Positions 18,645 through 27,113 are shown, numbered from the stretch's first letter. The stretch is DNA of 64,000 nt from Eubacterium nodatum ATCC 33099 (GCA_000510425.1 AZKM01000006.1:1-64000), one strand, 5' to 3'. Notes: generated from the sequence alone by a model not told the origin. A program made the numbers and translations.

Positions 18645-20966
18645 TTATTTTTTGCTTTTCTTCTTTTTCTTCTTTGATTTCTTTTTCTCTGTTTTAGCCT
18701 CTGATACGGGTTTAGGTTCGTCATTCTTTTTATGTTTGCTCGCCTTTTTCTCTTCTATCCTTTTTCTTGCTCTCTGCTGTGCCAGATAGCGGGACTTTTC
18801 TTCATTCTTGTTGAACTCGTAGTACAGAGGGCTGCAAAGGAATACGGATGAGTATGTTCCAACCAGTACCCCTACCATCAAAGGCAGAACAAACTGCGCA
18901 AGCTGCAATGACACCAAAAGCAGTAATGGCACAGTAGCAACAACAGTAGTTAGAGAAGTCATAATTGAGCGGTCAAGAGTTTGACTCATACTGGTATTTA
19001 AAATCTGAATAACCGGTTTTCCTCTCATCAGATGAGTATTTTCTCTAACTCTATCAAATATTACAATAGTATCATTTATGGAGTATCCGACTACCGTTAG
19101 AATTGCAGCGATAAACGGATTGTTTACCTGAATTCTCAAAATTGCGTAAAGAGAAATCATAATCAACACATCATGCAAAATACCTGAAACCGCCGCAACA
19201 CCATATTTCCATGTTTTGAATCTGAATATTATATAGAGCAGCATACATAAAGCAGCAATTAGGATTGATTTAAAAGCATTCAGTTTGATCTCTTTACCTA
19301 TGGTTGCCTCAAACTGCTCAGAGGAAACAACCGATTTATTTGTCAGATTATATTTTTTTTGAATGGTTTTCTGTACTTCATCTCTCTGGTTAGCATTTAA
19401 CGATTTAGTTGTCTTGATGATAACTTCATGCTGTTTTTCTCCGGAATAGACAATATCCGCTTTTAAATTATATTTATCTATAGTCTTTTCTACATCTTTG
19501 ATGGCAACCTTCTTGTTTAAATCCATTTGAATAATGGTTCCGCCTGTGAAATCAATTCCAAGGTTGAAACCTTTAATTGCAAAGGTAACCAAACCGATTG
19601 CAATAACTGTACCGCTTATAATATAGAAAATTTTTCTTTTCTCAATTATATGTAAATTCCCTTTCAGGAGTTTTCTTGGACTTCCATCCGCATTGCAACC
19701 GAAAAATCTATTTTTTGCAAATCTGCTGTCAGCTAAAGCTCCAACGAAAATCTGAGTAATAACAACTGCCGTAAAGATACTGATAACAATACCGATCATA
19801 AGGGTTACTGCGAAACCTTTAACCGTTGTTGAGCCTAGCTGATAGAGAACCACAGCTGCAATAAGCGTGGTCACCTGTGAATCTATTACGGTTACAAGTG
19901 CATGCTTAAATCCCTCATCGACAGCAACTCTGATAGACCTTCCCAGTGCGATTTCTTCTTTAATTCTGGAGAAAATAATAACATTCGCATCGACTGCCAT
20001 ACCGATTCCGAGTACGATACCTGCAATACCCGGTAGTGTCAATACTGCACCCAGTGCGTGCATTCCCCAAAGAAGAAGCAGGACATAAAGGCATAAAGCA
20101 ATGTCTGCAAATAGCCCCAGAACATTATACATCAGAATCATAAGCAGGAAAACCAAAAGCAGCCCTATTCCACCTGCTACAATACTATTGTCCAGTGCAT
20201 GTGCTCCAATGGAGGCAGTCTGCACCGAAGAATTTGCTTCCTTAAGTGCAACAGGAAGAGCTCCTCCCCTTATCAGAGCTGAAGTTTCCTGTGCCTCTGC
20301 CTTTGAGTAACCTCCGCGTTCGCTTGTAATTTGGCAGTCTCCCTGATTTATTTCACCTTGTACCGTAGGTGCCGTTAACATCTTATTATCAAGCCATATA
20401 ACAACGGCTTTTGCATCTACACCTTTAATGGTAGGTTTTACACTTCCTGAAGCTGCAATTCTTGTAGCCTTTGCAAACTTATCCGTACCTTCTGAAGTGA
20501 ACTTAAGAGTTATCTTATATCCTCCGTGTTCCGAATCCGTTTCCGCTGCAGAGTCCTTCACATCATTACCTGTTAAATACTCCGTTCCGTCTGCCAATGT
20601 AAATCTGAGTTTAGCGGTTTCACCTATTCTGTTGATGGCAGTTTTGGCATCTCTGACTCCGGGCATCTCTATTCTCAATCGATTTTGACCTTCTATATTA
20701 ACATTTGCTTCAGAAACACCCATAGCATTTACACGCTTATTCAGAACTTCCTTGGTTTGTTCCATAATTTTTCGCAGTTCAGTTCCCTTTTTATTTCCGG
20801 TATCCGCCTGCATAACCACATTCACGCCGCCATCAATGTCAAGTCCGTAATCTAATGATTTCTTAAGATTCTCAATGGAACCAATCCCAAAAATCGAAAC
20901 ATAAATGCCAAAAATAACCAGCGCAACGATTAAAACACTAAGTATTTTTTTTAATTTTGAACTCAT
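18645..20966 (-). CDS. secDF: SecDF protein-export membrane protein (SecD-SecF fusion)
   Basis: 773 residues joining SecD (1-430) and SecF (440-740). Membrane helix at 7-27, SecD motif YGLDIDGGVNVVM, large extracytoplasmic P1 domain, and helices containing GIVLGIGMAVDANVIIFSRIKEE. SecF begins near IEKRKIFYIISG and has LGIDFTGGTIIQMDL and GYSINDTIVIFDRVRENT. It uses the proton motive force to help SecYEG release exported proteins. The last 40 residues are extremely lysine-rich. It starts the long minus run, with a promoter candidate at 21027-21055; its usual partner yajC lies 1.9 kb upstream, separated by an accessory gene. Confidence 0.96.
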   Translation of the reverse strand: MSSKLKKILSVLIVALVIFGIYVSIFGIGSIENLKKSLDYGLDIDGGVNVVMQADTGNKKGTELRKIMEQTKEVLNKRVNAMGVSEANVNIEGQNRLRIEMPGVRDAKTAINRIGETAKLRFTLADGTEYLTGNDVKDSAAETDSEHGGYKITLKFTSEGTDKFAKATRIAASGSVKPTIKGVDAKAVVIWLDNKMLTAPTVQGEINQGDCQITSERGGYSKAEAQETSALIRGGALPVALKEANSSVQTASIGAHALDNSIVAGGIGLLLVFLLMILMYNVLGLFADIALCLYVLLLLWGMHALGAVLTLPGIAGIVLGIGMAVDANVIIFSRIKEEIALGRSIRVAVDEGFKHALVTVIDSQVTTLIAAVVLYQLGSTTVKGFAVTLMIGIVISIFTAVVITQIFVGALADSRFAKNRFFGCNADGSPRKLLKGNLHIIEKRKIFYIISGTVIAIGLVTFAIKGFNLGIDFTGGTIIQMDLNKKVAIKDVEKTIDKYNLKADIVYSGEKQHEVIIKTTKSLNANQRDEVQKTIQKKYNLTNKSVVSSEQFEATIGKEIKLNAFKSILIAALCMLLYIIFRFKTWKYGVAAVSGILHDVLIMISLYAILRIQVNNPFIAAILTVVGYSINDTIVIFDRVRENTHLMRGKPVIQILNTSMSQTLDRSIMTSLTTVVATVPLLLLVSLQLAQFVLPLMVGVLVGTYSSVFLCSPLYYEFNKNEEKSRYLAQQRARKRIEEKKASKHKKNDEPKPVSEAKTEKKKSKKKKKKSKK

Positions 20967-21249
20967 ATTGTCTCTCTCACCTTCTGTAAATTATAATTTC
21001 TAAAATAAAAATATCATACTTGTTATATAATACTATTATTTCAATGATTTTTCAAGAAATTTCATGGGAAATGTCAATAACGGCGAGTTGCAAGTTTAAT
21101 TGTCGCACAATAAAGTTAAACTTTTGTTACATCGCTTCACAATACATCTCATTGGCAGACTTGAATTTGAATATTTTCTTGATAATTGTTCTATCTTCAC
21201 TGCCCACGGATTACATCTGCAACGGAAATTTCCGCAAAAAATAAAAAAA
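20967..21249. other. secDF upstream region, no gene recognised
   Basis: A 343-base gap runs between secDF and the repeat-protein gene. It holds the candidate secDF promoter near the secDF side and the terminator at 21250-21283. The stretch 21060-21245 has only short frames without ribosome sites, and I see no known RNA motif in it. Confidence 0.5.
21027..21055 (-). promoter_or_regulatory. candidate secDF promoter
   Basis: Minus-strand TTGAAA (21050-21055), 17-base spacer, TATTAT (21027-21032), about 60 bases before the secDF start. It is the only good promoter seen upstream of the long secDF-to-ylbF run. Confidence 0.5.
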
Positions 21250-21283
21250 TAGTGTGACAGAACATTTTCATTCTGTCACACTA
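21250..21283 (-). terminator. strong terminator after the repeat-protein gene
   Basis: A perfect 13-bp stem (21250-21262 with 21271-21283, core GTGTGACAGAA) and 8-base loop are followed on the minus strand by TTTTTTTATT. It ends the 21310-22554 gene and insulates secDF from it. Confidence 0.88.
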
Positions 21284-21309
21284 CTGAAATACTTTATTCT
21301 ATGGTAATT

Positions 21310-22554
21310 TTAACCGATGTAATTTCCTTTTACCACATGGCTTGGAGAAGAAACATCCTCTAGTATCTTATCCACCAAGGCTTCATCTACATAATCAAGC
21401 CTTATCTGACATCCATCATCAGTTGCAGCATCACTAAAGCAGCTTCCACAATGAGAGTATGAGCTATCTTCATCAGTTACATTTGCCAGTGTGGTCTTAA
21501 TTTTTATTGTGCCTGTCATTGACTTGCAACCCCTAAATGTCCTATTCATATACGCTACACTTGACGGAATGGAACTTGGACCTTTTTCCAGTGATTCACA
21601 ACCCTCAAATGTCCCACACATACTCTCTACACCTGCCGGCATTTTAGGAGCTTGTTTTAATGATGTACAACCCTCAAATGTTCTATCCATGCTCTTTACA
21701 CCTGCCGGTATTTTGGGAGCTTGTTTTAATGATTCGCACTCACAAAAGGTTCCATCCATGTCTTTTACACCCGATGGTATTTGGGGGGCTTTTTTCAATC
21801 TGCGTAAAGCGTAAAACCACCCGTATATTGATTTTGGAGCCACTCCCTTCTTGATGGTCACCTTATCTATCGAGACATTATAATACCGATAATACCAAGG
21901 CATACCGTCATAATAGCCATCGCCGCTATAGTCTTCATCATCAACATATCCCTTTGCGTACTGGGCATTACCTTTTCCCGATATGATTAACTCGCCATTG
22001 TTATACAAGGTGGCTTTCACATTCTTCTTTGCCTTTGCCCAGCCATATATGGTACTTTTGCTTCCACAGCCTATATTCCATCTTTTTATTGCCTTTTTCG
22101 GTTTTACATAGGTGCCTTTGGCAGAGGATTTCTTACCATAGTATTTCTTACCTGCATAAAGCTTATATGCAGCAATCTTAAAGTAATACTTACCCTTTTT
22201 GACTTCAGGGGTGGTGTATCTCAAAATGCTGCCTGCCGCCTTTGCTTTTTTCAGCTTTATATTCTTGATTGCCTTGTATTTACCCTTTTTATATTTCCTA
22301 TAAACTACATAACCATCGGCATTTTTTACATGTTTCCATTTAATACGCACGCTTTGTTTTTTCATATAGCCAACAATTTTACCGGATTCACCATATTTAT
22401 AGATAGGAATCCTTGTCTGTGATGCAGATCTGATTTTGACCTTCCCCGGCGGTGTTTTCTTTGCTCCATAAACATCGGAGTCTAAAACTCCAACGAATGC
22501 GATGAAAAAAATCACACTGAGTATAAAAACAATTTTTCTTCTCTCAACTAACAT
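21310..22554 (-). CDS. secreted Fn3-like protein with 23-residue tandem repeats
   Basis: 414 residues from the ATG at 22554, which follows AAAGGAG; a TTG 30 bases further up is open but lacks a site. Residues 1-30 form a signal peptide ending near DVYG-A. Residues 40-150 look like a lysine/tyrosine-rich Fn3-like domain (VRIKWKHVKNADGYVVYRK). Residues 253-345 carry four tandem copies of a 23-residue unit, L-K-x-A-P-x-I-P-x-G-V-x-x-M-x-x-T-F-x-x-C-x-S, resembling BspA/DUF285-type surface repeats. The C-terminus has further cysteines and no sortase signal or anchor. Function is unknown; a secreted or surface-associated role is inferred. It has its own promoter and terminator. Confidence 0.75.
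   Translation of the reverse strand: MLVERRKIVFILSVIFFIAFVGVLDSDVYGAKKTPPGKVKIRSASQTRIPIYKYGESGKIVGYMKKQSVRIKWKHVKNADGYVVYRKYKKGKYKAIKNIKLKKAKAAGSILRYTTPEVKKGKYYFKIAAYKLYAGKKYYGKKSSAKGTYVKPKKAIKRWNIGCGSKSTIYGWAKAKKNVKATLYNNGELIISGKGNAQYAKGYVDDEDYSGDGYYDGMPWYYRYYNVSIDKVTIKKGVAPKSIYGWFYALRRLKKAPQIPSGVKDMDGTFCECESLKQAPKIPAGVKSMDRTFEGCTSLKQAPKMPAGVESMCGTFEGCESLEKGPSSIPSSVAYMNRTFRGCKSMTGTIKIKTTLANVTDEDSSYSHCGSCFSDAATDDGCQIRLDYVDEALVDKILEDVSSPSHVVKGNYIG
21520..21798 (-). repeat. tandem 69-bp coding repeats
   Basis: Four head-to-tail units (69, 69, 69 and 72 bases) encode the 23/24-residue repeats of the secreted protein. The second and third units are the most alike at DNA level (shared CCTGCCGG and GGAGCTTGTTTTAATGAT on the plus strand). 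There are no spacers, so this is not a CRISPR array. Confidence 0.8.
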
Positions 22555-22599
22555 TTTCTTCAACTCCTTTTTTCCTTTTTGCAATTCGTACTTTACTAA

Positions 22600-22627
22600 A
22601 TTGTATCATTTATCTAAAATATGTCAA
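22600..22627 (-). promoter_or_regulatory. promoter of the repeat-protein gene
   Basis: Minus-strand TTGACA (22622-22627), 16-base spacer, TACAAT (22600-22605), about 45 bases before the ATG at 22554. Confidence 0.7.
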
Positions 22628-22655
22628 TAATTATTATTTATGCGTGTCTATTATG

Positions 22656-22668
22656 TCCAACAATTGGA
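22656..22668. repeat. short palindrome upstream of repeat-protein promoter
   Basis: TCCAA-CAA-TTGGA, a 5-bp inverted repeat with 3-base centre, lies 28 bases upstream of the -35 box. The position would suit an activator site, but the palindrome is short and could be chance. Confidence 0.3.
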
Positions 22669-22720
22669 TATGAGTAATTATAATAGAAAAATATCCTTAA
22701 CACTTAATATCAAAAACAAA

Positions 22721-22749
22721 AAACCGGATAGCATTTTGCTATCCGGTTT
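22721..22749 (-). terminator. terminator of the tRNA-Leu/yajC unit
   Basis: A 13-bp stem (AAACCGGATAGCA pairing with its complement, 3-base loop) is followed on the minus strand by a T-rich tract. It lies about 70 bases after the yajC stop. Confidence 0.85.
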
Positions 22750-22769
22750 AACCTTTGTCTACAGTCTGT

Positions 22770-22795
22770 AATATCCTATTCGGCAATAGGATATT
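22770..22795. repeat. perfect hairpin between yajC and its terminator
   Basis: An 11-bp perfect inverted repeat (AATATCCTATT with 4-base loop CGGC) lies between the yajC stop and the terminator. It has no T-tract; it may protect the mRNA 3' end or be an RNA-processing site. Confidence 0.5.
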
Positions 22796-22817
22796 GTAAC
22801 TTTATATTATTTCTACA

Positions 22818-23255
22818 CTATTCTTCAGTTTCAGTTATTTCCTTTTCCGTTTCTATAGTCTTCGCTTTGGTATCTTCTTTCGCTTCTGAAACCGTTTCAT
22901 TTTCTTTTTCTGCTTCAGCTGGTTTTGATTTCTTCAATCTCTTAGGAGTCTTTCGCTCTTCAGTCTCATTCTTTCCACTCGTTTTACCCTTCTTGGTAAC
23001 TGATGAAATCGACCATCTCATAACCTCAAACTTAACCCTGTCGGCACCAACCTGAAGAATCAGAGTTTGATCCTTGGTCTTAACAATCTTTCCGCAAATT
23101 CCACCAATTGTTATTACCTCATCCCCCACACTCAAGGTGTTTCTCATCTGCTTAACTTCTTTTTCTTTCTTCTTCTGCGGTCTAATCAGTAAGAAATACA
23201 TTAAACCCACAAAAGCGATAAGAATAACAATCTGAAAACCGGCATCTAATTTCAT
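22818..23255 (-). CDS. yajC: preprotein translocase subunit YajC
   Basis: 145 residues from the ATG at 23255, preceded by GAGGAG. One N-terminal membrane helix is followed by the hallmark FLLIRPQKKKEKEVKQMRN and LSVGDEVITIGGICGKIV. YajC associates with SecDF. The C-terminal half beyond residue 85 is an unusually long Lys/Glu-rich tail (family members are often about 90-110 aa). The frame is open further upstream through the two tRNA genes, but that is not coding. The gene is co-transcribed behind two tRNA-Leu genes. Confidence 0.92.
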   Translation of the reverse strand: MKLDAGFQIVILIAFVGLMYFLLIRPQKKKEKEVKQMRNTLSVGDEVITIGGICGKIVKTKDQTLILQVGADRVKFEVMRWSISSVTKKGKTSGKNETEERKTPKRLKKSKPAEAEKENETVSEAKEDTKAKTIETEKEITETEE

Positions 23256-23281
23256 AACTTTTCTCCTCGTATAATATATTA

Positions 23282-23368
23282 TGGTGCCGGCGATGGGGGT
23301 CGAACCCATACGGTGTTGCCACCACAGGATTTTGAATCCTGCACGTCTGCCAATTCCATCACGCCGGC
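23282..23368 (-). tRNA. tRNA-Leu (anticodon CAA)
   Basis: Acceptor stem GCCGGCG/CGCCGGC, long leucine-type variable arm, T-arm GGGTTCGACCCCC, and anticodon loop TTCAAAA giving CAA. CCA is encoded at the 3' end (23282-23284). It reads UUG. It lies 27 bases upstream of yajC in the same transcription unit. Confidence 0.95.
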
Positions 23369-23389
23369 AAATATAAAACTTCATAATAT

Positions 23390-23472
23390 TGGTGCGGCTG
23401 ACTGGACTCGAACCAGCACGGTTGCCCACACGCCCCTCAAGCGTGCGCGTCTACCAATTCCGCCACAGCCGC
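23390..23472 (-). tRNA. tRNA-Leu (anticodon GAG)
   Basis: Acceptor stem GCGGCTG/CAGCCGC, class II variable arm, T-arm with GGTTCGAGTCC, and anticodon loop TTGAGGG giving GAG. Encoded CCA at 23390-23392. It reads CUC/CUU. It is the first gene of the tRNA-tRNA-yajC unit, 21 bases before the second tRNA. Confidence 0.95.
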
Positions 23473-23491
23473 ACAAATAACTTGCCTTTCT

Positions 23492-23520
23492 AATATACGG
23501 TATTATTACACATTTGTCAA
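23492..23520 (-). promoter_or_regulatory. strong promoter for tRNA-Leu pair and yajC
   Basis: Minus-strand TTGACA (23515-23520), 17-base spacer, TATATT (23492-23497), 20 bases before the first tRNA. It is close to consensus. Confidence 0.85.
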
Positions 23521-23559
23521 ATAAAAAATTTAAAACACATTATAGTCTTTTGAACTGAA

Positions 23560-24150
23560 TTATTCTATATTTTTTAAAAAAGATTCTATTTCTTTATACA
23601 ACTTTTCTTCGTCTTTGGAGTTGTCTATTACATAGTCAGAAGCTTTTCTCTTCTCTTCATCTGCCATCTGGTTGCCTATTCTATCAAGAACTGCCTTTTC
23701 ATCACATCCGTCTCTATCGGAAACTCTTTTTAGCCTGATATCAATATCAGCAGTTACTAATAAAATCTTGTCAACTAAAACGGATGCATCTGATTCAATG
23801 AGAGTCGGTGCATCAAAAAAAACAAACTGTTCTTTATCTTCTGATCTGATTCTGTTAAATATGTCTTTTGCTGAAACTATTATCCTATTAGTTATAATTG
23901 ACTCCAGTATCTCTTTCTTTTCAGCATTTGAAAAAATCTCTTCTGCCATTTTTTCACGATTAAGTTTTCCGTCAATTACAAAGTCATCTCCGAAGCTTTC
24001 TATCACTTCTTTGAGAACTTCTTCTTTTTGACTGATGCCCCTTGCCATTTCATCAGCATCCAAAACTCTGTATCCTTTTTGTCTCAAGTAGCTTGAAACA
24101 GTTGATTTTCCCGTACCGATACCTCCGGTTATACCTATTATTTTAGTCAT
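23560..24150 (-). CDS. coaE: dephospho-CoA kinase
   Basis: 196 residues with the P-loop GITGGIGTGKST (6-17), a DADEMA motif, and FFDAPTLIESDASVLVDKI. It carries out the last step of CoA synthesis. The start is 2 bases after the polA stop, the common polA-coaE pair. Confidence 0.95.
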   Translation of the reverse strand: MTKIIGITGGIGTGKSTVSSYLRQKGYRVLDADEMARGISQKEEVLKEVIESFGDDFVIDGKLNREKMAEEIFSNAEKKEILESIITNRIIVSAKDIFNRIRSEDKEQFVFFDAPTLIESDASVLVDKILLVTADIDIRLKRVSDRDGCDEKAVLDRIGNQMADEEKRKASDYVIDNSKDEEKLYKEIESFLKNIE

Positions 24151-24152
24151 TT

Positions 24153-26816
24153 TTAATCCTTGAGTTCATACCATGAAGATCCGCAATTCATATCACATGT
24201 CAGTTCTACAGCCAGTTTTGCTGCGTTTTCCATGTTGGAAATAAGCAGTTCTTTTATACCCTCAACATCTTTATCCCGTGCTGAAATAATCAGTTCATCA
24301 TGAACCTGCAAAATCAATTTCGATTCCGGATATTCTTTTTTGAGTGCAGTATGAACCTTATTCATAGCAATTTTAATAATATCCGCTGCAGTTCCCTGAA
24401 TCGGGCTGTTCATAGCAAGCCTTTCTCCAAACTGTCTGGTCATATAATTTGAAGCTTTGATTTCCGGAATATATCGCTTTCTGCCGAACAAAGTCTCCGA
24501 ATAGCCTTTCTCTCTGCATGACTTTATCTGACTTTCCAGATATTTTTTTACTGCCTCGTGTTTTTCAAAATAGTCTTCAATATATTTTGTTGCATCTTTC
24601 ACAGTAATATTCAGTTCCTCTGATAAGCCAAAACCGCTCATCCCATAGATAACTCCGAAATTTACAGCTTTTGCTCTGCTTCTGTCAAGAGGCGTAACCT
24701 CATCTGCAGGTATATTAAAAACCCTTGATGCCGTTATCCTGTGTATGTCTTGTCTTGCATTGAAGGCATTTACCAAATTTTCATCACCCGATAAATGTGC
24801 CAAAATTCGAAGTTCGATTTGCGAATAATCTGCTCCGACAAACTTGAATCCATCCTCTGAAACAAAAGCTTTCCTTATTTTTCTGCCAATTTCATACCTG
24901 ACGGGTATGTTCTGAAGATTCGGTTCTGTGCAGCTCAGTCTCCCTGTTGCAGCAACCAACTGCTGAAAATGGGCCCTGATTTTACCGTCAAATCCTATCA
25001 GAGGTTTCAGACCTTCTATATAGGTACTGTTTAATTTTGACAAAGTCCTGAACTGCAAAATGAGAGGGATGATAGGGTGCTTGTCTCTTATTTTTTCCAA
25101 TATATCTGCACTTGTACTATAGCCCCTCTTTGTCTTCTTAGCCATTGGCAGCTCCAGTTTTTCAAACAAAATAGGTCCAAGCTGTGCCGGGGAATTTACA
25201 TTAAATTTCTCCCCTGCAAGTTCATGTATTTCCTTTTCTAAATCCAAAATCTGAAGCTGTAATGAATTTCCAAGCTCTTCCAGTACAGTTTTATCGGTTT
25301 CAATTCCGCATCGCTGCATATCGGCAAGAACCTCAATCAAAGGGAATTCGATATCTGTACAAATTTTAAGTTCACCTTCTGTCTCTAACTTCCGTAAAAA
25401 GGCTGTATGAAGAAGTTTTATGCATCTGCACCGGTTGAAACCGTACTCTGCAAATTCCATCTTATTCTCGCCCAACAAATCCATCTGTCCCCGATTTTTC
25501 CGAAAGTCCTGCTCACTTTCAATTTCTGTGCGAAGTATTTCAAATGCCAAGGTTTTAATGTCATAGTTGGATTTGGACGGTTCAAGGACATAGGCTGCAA
25601 TGGAGGTATCAAATTCTGTGCAATAATTCGTCAGCCCATAAAAACCCAGCATATAGTAGTCAGCTATGAGCTCATGTCCGATAAACCTCACATTTTTCTT
25701 ATTAAAAATCTCAGTTATCAAATCAGGTTTAATCTCGTCAAAATCTATATAAAAATACAGTTCCCCTGAAATAACGGACATTCCTTCTATTAACGGTATG
25801 CCGACATGGTCGTTATTTCCAAATGTTTTGATTACAATTTCTTCTTCGTTACTGACAACCTCAAGCTTCTCCAAATCTTTTTCATTTTTAATTATAATTT
25901 TCTCATACTTCGTTGTATCTTCAGTTAAACTGTTAACCTTGGAATCCGGATTACGATTGGACATTTTCTTAAGAAAAGAATTAAATTCCAGTTTTGTATA
26001 GAGTTCTATAATTTTATCTGAGTCAGGCTCCTCACATCTGAAATCCTCAAAATCAATATCAAGTGGTACAAATCTGTTTATTTCAGCCAGACTTCTGCTC
26101 ATAGCTGCCAATTGTGCATTTTCTTCAACCTTATTTCTTAGCTTCTCGTTCTTGATCTCTTCTGTATTTTTCAATAAATTCGCAACGGAACCGAACTGTT
26201 TAAGAAGTTTAATCCCCGTCTTTTCACCAACTCCGGGTATCCCGGGAATATTATCTGAAGAATCTCCCATAAGCCCTTTAAGATCTATAAACTGCTGTGG
26301 AGTAAGCTCATATCTTTCAAGCATTTTATCATAATCATATATTTCAAAGTCTGTAATACCTCTTTTGGTAATTAAAACCTTAGTTATCTTGCCGGATAGC
26401 TGTAGAGCATCCTTGTCTCCTGTTATAATTAGCGGGCTTATACCCTTCCCCTCTGCAATTCTGGAAATCGTTCCGATTATGTCATCTGCCTCAAAACCGT
26501 CTATTTCTAAATTTGAAATTTTCATGGCATCTAAAATTTCTTTGATAATCGGCAGTTCCATCGCAAGTTCAGGAGGCATTTTCTTCCTTCCTGCTTTATA
26601 CTCCTTATATTCCTTGTGCCTGAAAGTCGGTGATTTTCTATCCCATGCCACAGCAATATATTCAGGAGAATAATCCTCTTTAATTCTGGAAAGCATATTC
26701 AGAAATCCGTAAATTCCCTGAGTGTAAATACCCTCTTTCGTTATCATAGGTCTTTGCATGGCATAATATGCTCTATTTATTAAACTGTTTCCGTCGATTA
26801 TTACAATTCTATCCAT
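24153..26816 (-). CDS. polA: DNA polymerase I
   Basis: About 887 residues from the ATG at 26816 (an upstream TTG at 26828 is possible). The N-terminal 5'-3' exonuclease/FEN domain (IIDGNSLINRAYYAM, EADDIIGT, DSSDNIPGIPGVGEKT) is intact. The middle 3'-5' exonuclease-like domain lacks the D-x-E of motif I and is probably inactive, as in many Firmicutes. The polymerase domain has DYSQIELR, RSRAKAVNFGVIYG and LQVHDELI. It works in Okazaki-fragment processing and repair. The 6S-type RNA ends about 25 bases upstream, so polA may depend on read-through from it. Confidence 0.96.
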   Translation of the reverse strand: MDRIVIIDGNSLINRAYYAMQRPMITKEGIYTQGIYGFLNMLSRIKEDYSPEYIAVAWDRKSPTFRHKEYKEYKAGRKKMPPELAMELPIIKEILDAMKISNLEIDGFEADDIIGTISRIAEGKGISPLIITGDKDALQLSGKITKVLITKRGITDFEIYDYDKMLERYELTPQQFIDLKGLMGDSSDNIPGIPGVGEKTGIKLLKQFGSVANLLKNTEEIKNEKLRNKVEENAQLAAMSRSLAEINRFVPLDIDFEDFRCEEPDSDKIIELYTKLEFNSFLKKMSNRNPDSKVNSLTEDTTKYEKIIIKNEKDLEKLEVVSNEEEIVIKTFGNNDHVGIPLIEGMSVISGELYFYIDFDEIKPDLITEIFNKKNVRFIGHELIADYYMLGFYGLTNYCTEFDTSIAAYVLEPSKSNYDIKTLAFEILRTEIESEQDFRKNRGQMDLLGENKMEFAEYGFNRCRCIKLLHTAFLRKLETEGELKICTDIEFPLIEVLADMQRCGIETDKTVLEELGNSLQLQILDLEKEIHELAGEKFNVNSPAQLGPILFEKLELPMAKKTKRGYSTSADILEKIRDKHPIIPLILQFRTLSKLNSTYIEGLKPLIGFDGKIRAHFQQLVAATGRLSCTEPNLQNIPVRYEIGRKIRKAFVSEDGFKFVGADYSQIELRILAHLSGDENLVNAFNARQDIHRITASRVFNIPADEVTPLDRSRAKAVNFGVIYGMSGFGLSEELNITVKDATKYIEDYFEKHEAVKKYLESQIKSCREKGYSETLFGRKRYIPEIKASNYMTRQFGERLAMNSPIQGTAADIIKIAMNKVHTALKKEYPESKLILQVHDELIISARDKDVEGIKELLISNMENAAKLAVELTCDMNCGSSWYELKD

Positions 26817-26841
26817 AATCCTATCCAATTCTCACTTATAT

Positions 26842-27017
26842 AAAAACAACCCAGAAACACCGTTAGGGCTTAATTGACGCCTATCGTAATGATAGGTGGG
26901 TATCCTGCCACGGTGTTTTGTCGTCCTTATAAAAAGGCATGACAGCCCACAATGAACCCGGATTCCCGATTAAGTGTTGTAGGTTCAATTAAGAGCCCTC
27001 AACAAATGTTCTAGGCA
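26842..27017 (-). ncRNA. ssrS: 6S-type RNA
   Basis: A stand-alone RNA of about 176 bases, transcribed leftward from its own promoter. A long closing helix pairs 26986-27016 with 26850-26877 (core GGGCT-TTAATTGA), interrupted by small bulges. The 3' side of the central bubble carries a hairpin (CCTATC/GATAGG at 26880-26896). A terminal domain has an apical hairpin CCTT-TTTAT-AAGG, and a T-tract follows the closing helix. This rod with a central bubble is the 6S architecture, which mimics an open promoter and binds housekeeping RNA polymerase. I assign it on structure, size and position, not on a remembered sequence. It is not SRP RNA or tmRNA, whose hallmarks are missing. Confidence 0.72.
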
Positions 27018-27023
27018 AGTAAA

Positions 27024-27052
27024 TTATACTACTTTACCGAACAAATAACAAT
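27024..27052 (-). promoter_or_regulatory. promoter of the 6S-type RNA
   Basis: Minus-strand TTGTTA (27047-27052), 17-base spacer, TATAAT (27024-27029). The predicted start, about 7 bases on, coincides with the beginning of the long closing helix. Confidence 0.75.
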
Positions 27053-27073
27053 ACTATTTATCCATTAAAAGAA

Positions 27074-27113
27074 AAGAAGTCATACACACAGACTGCAATG
27101 TATATGACTTCTT
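27074..27113 (-). terminator. yebC terminator
   Basis: An 11-bp stem AAGAAGTCATA (27074-27084) pairs with TATGACTTCTT (27103-27113), followed on the minus strand by TTTTCTTTTAAT. The uncorrected yebC frame reads into this hairpin, one sign of a frameshift. Confidence 0.7.

Noticed and set aside
21520-21798. CRISPR-like array
   Set aside because: Repeats are contiguous with no spacers and encode a periodic protein motif.
23256-23429. Extended coding frame upstream of yajC
   Set aside because: It runs through the two tRNA-Leu genes; the family-typical start with a good ribosome site is at 23255.
26842-27017. tmRNA or SRP RNA
   Set aside because: No tRNA-like ends or tag frame, and no SRP GGAA/apical-loop core were found; the rod with a central bubble fits 6S better.
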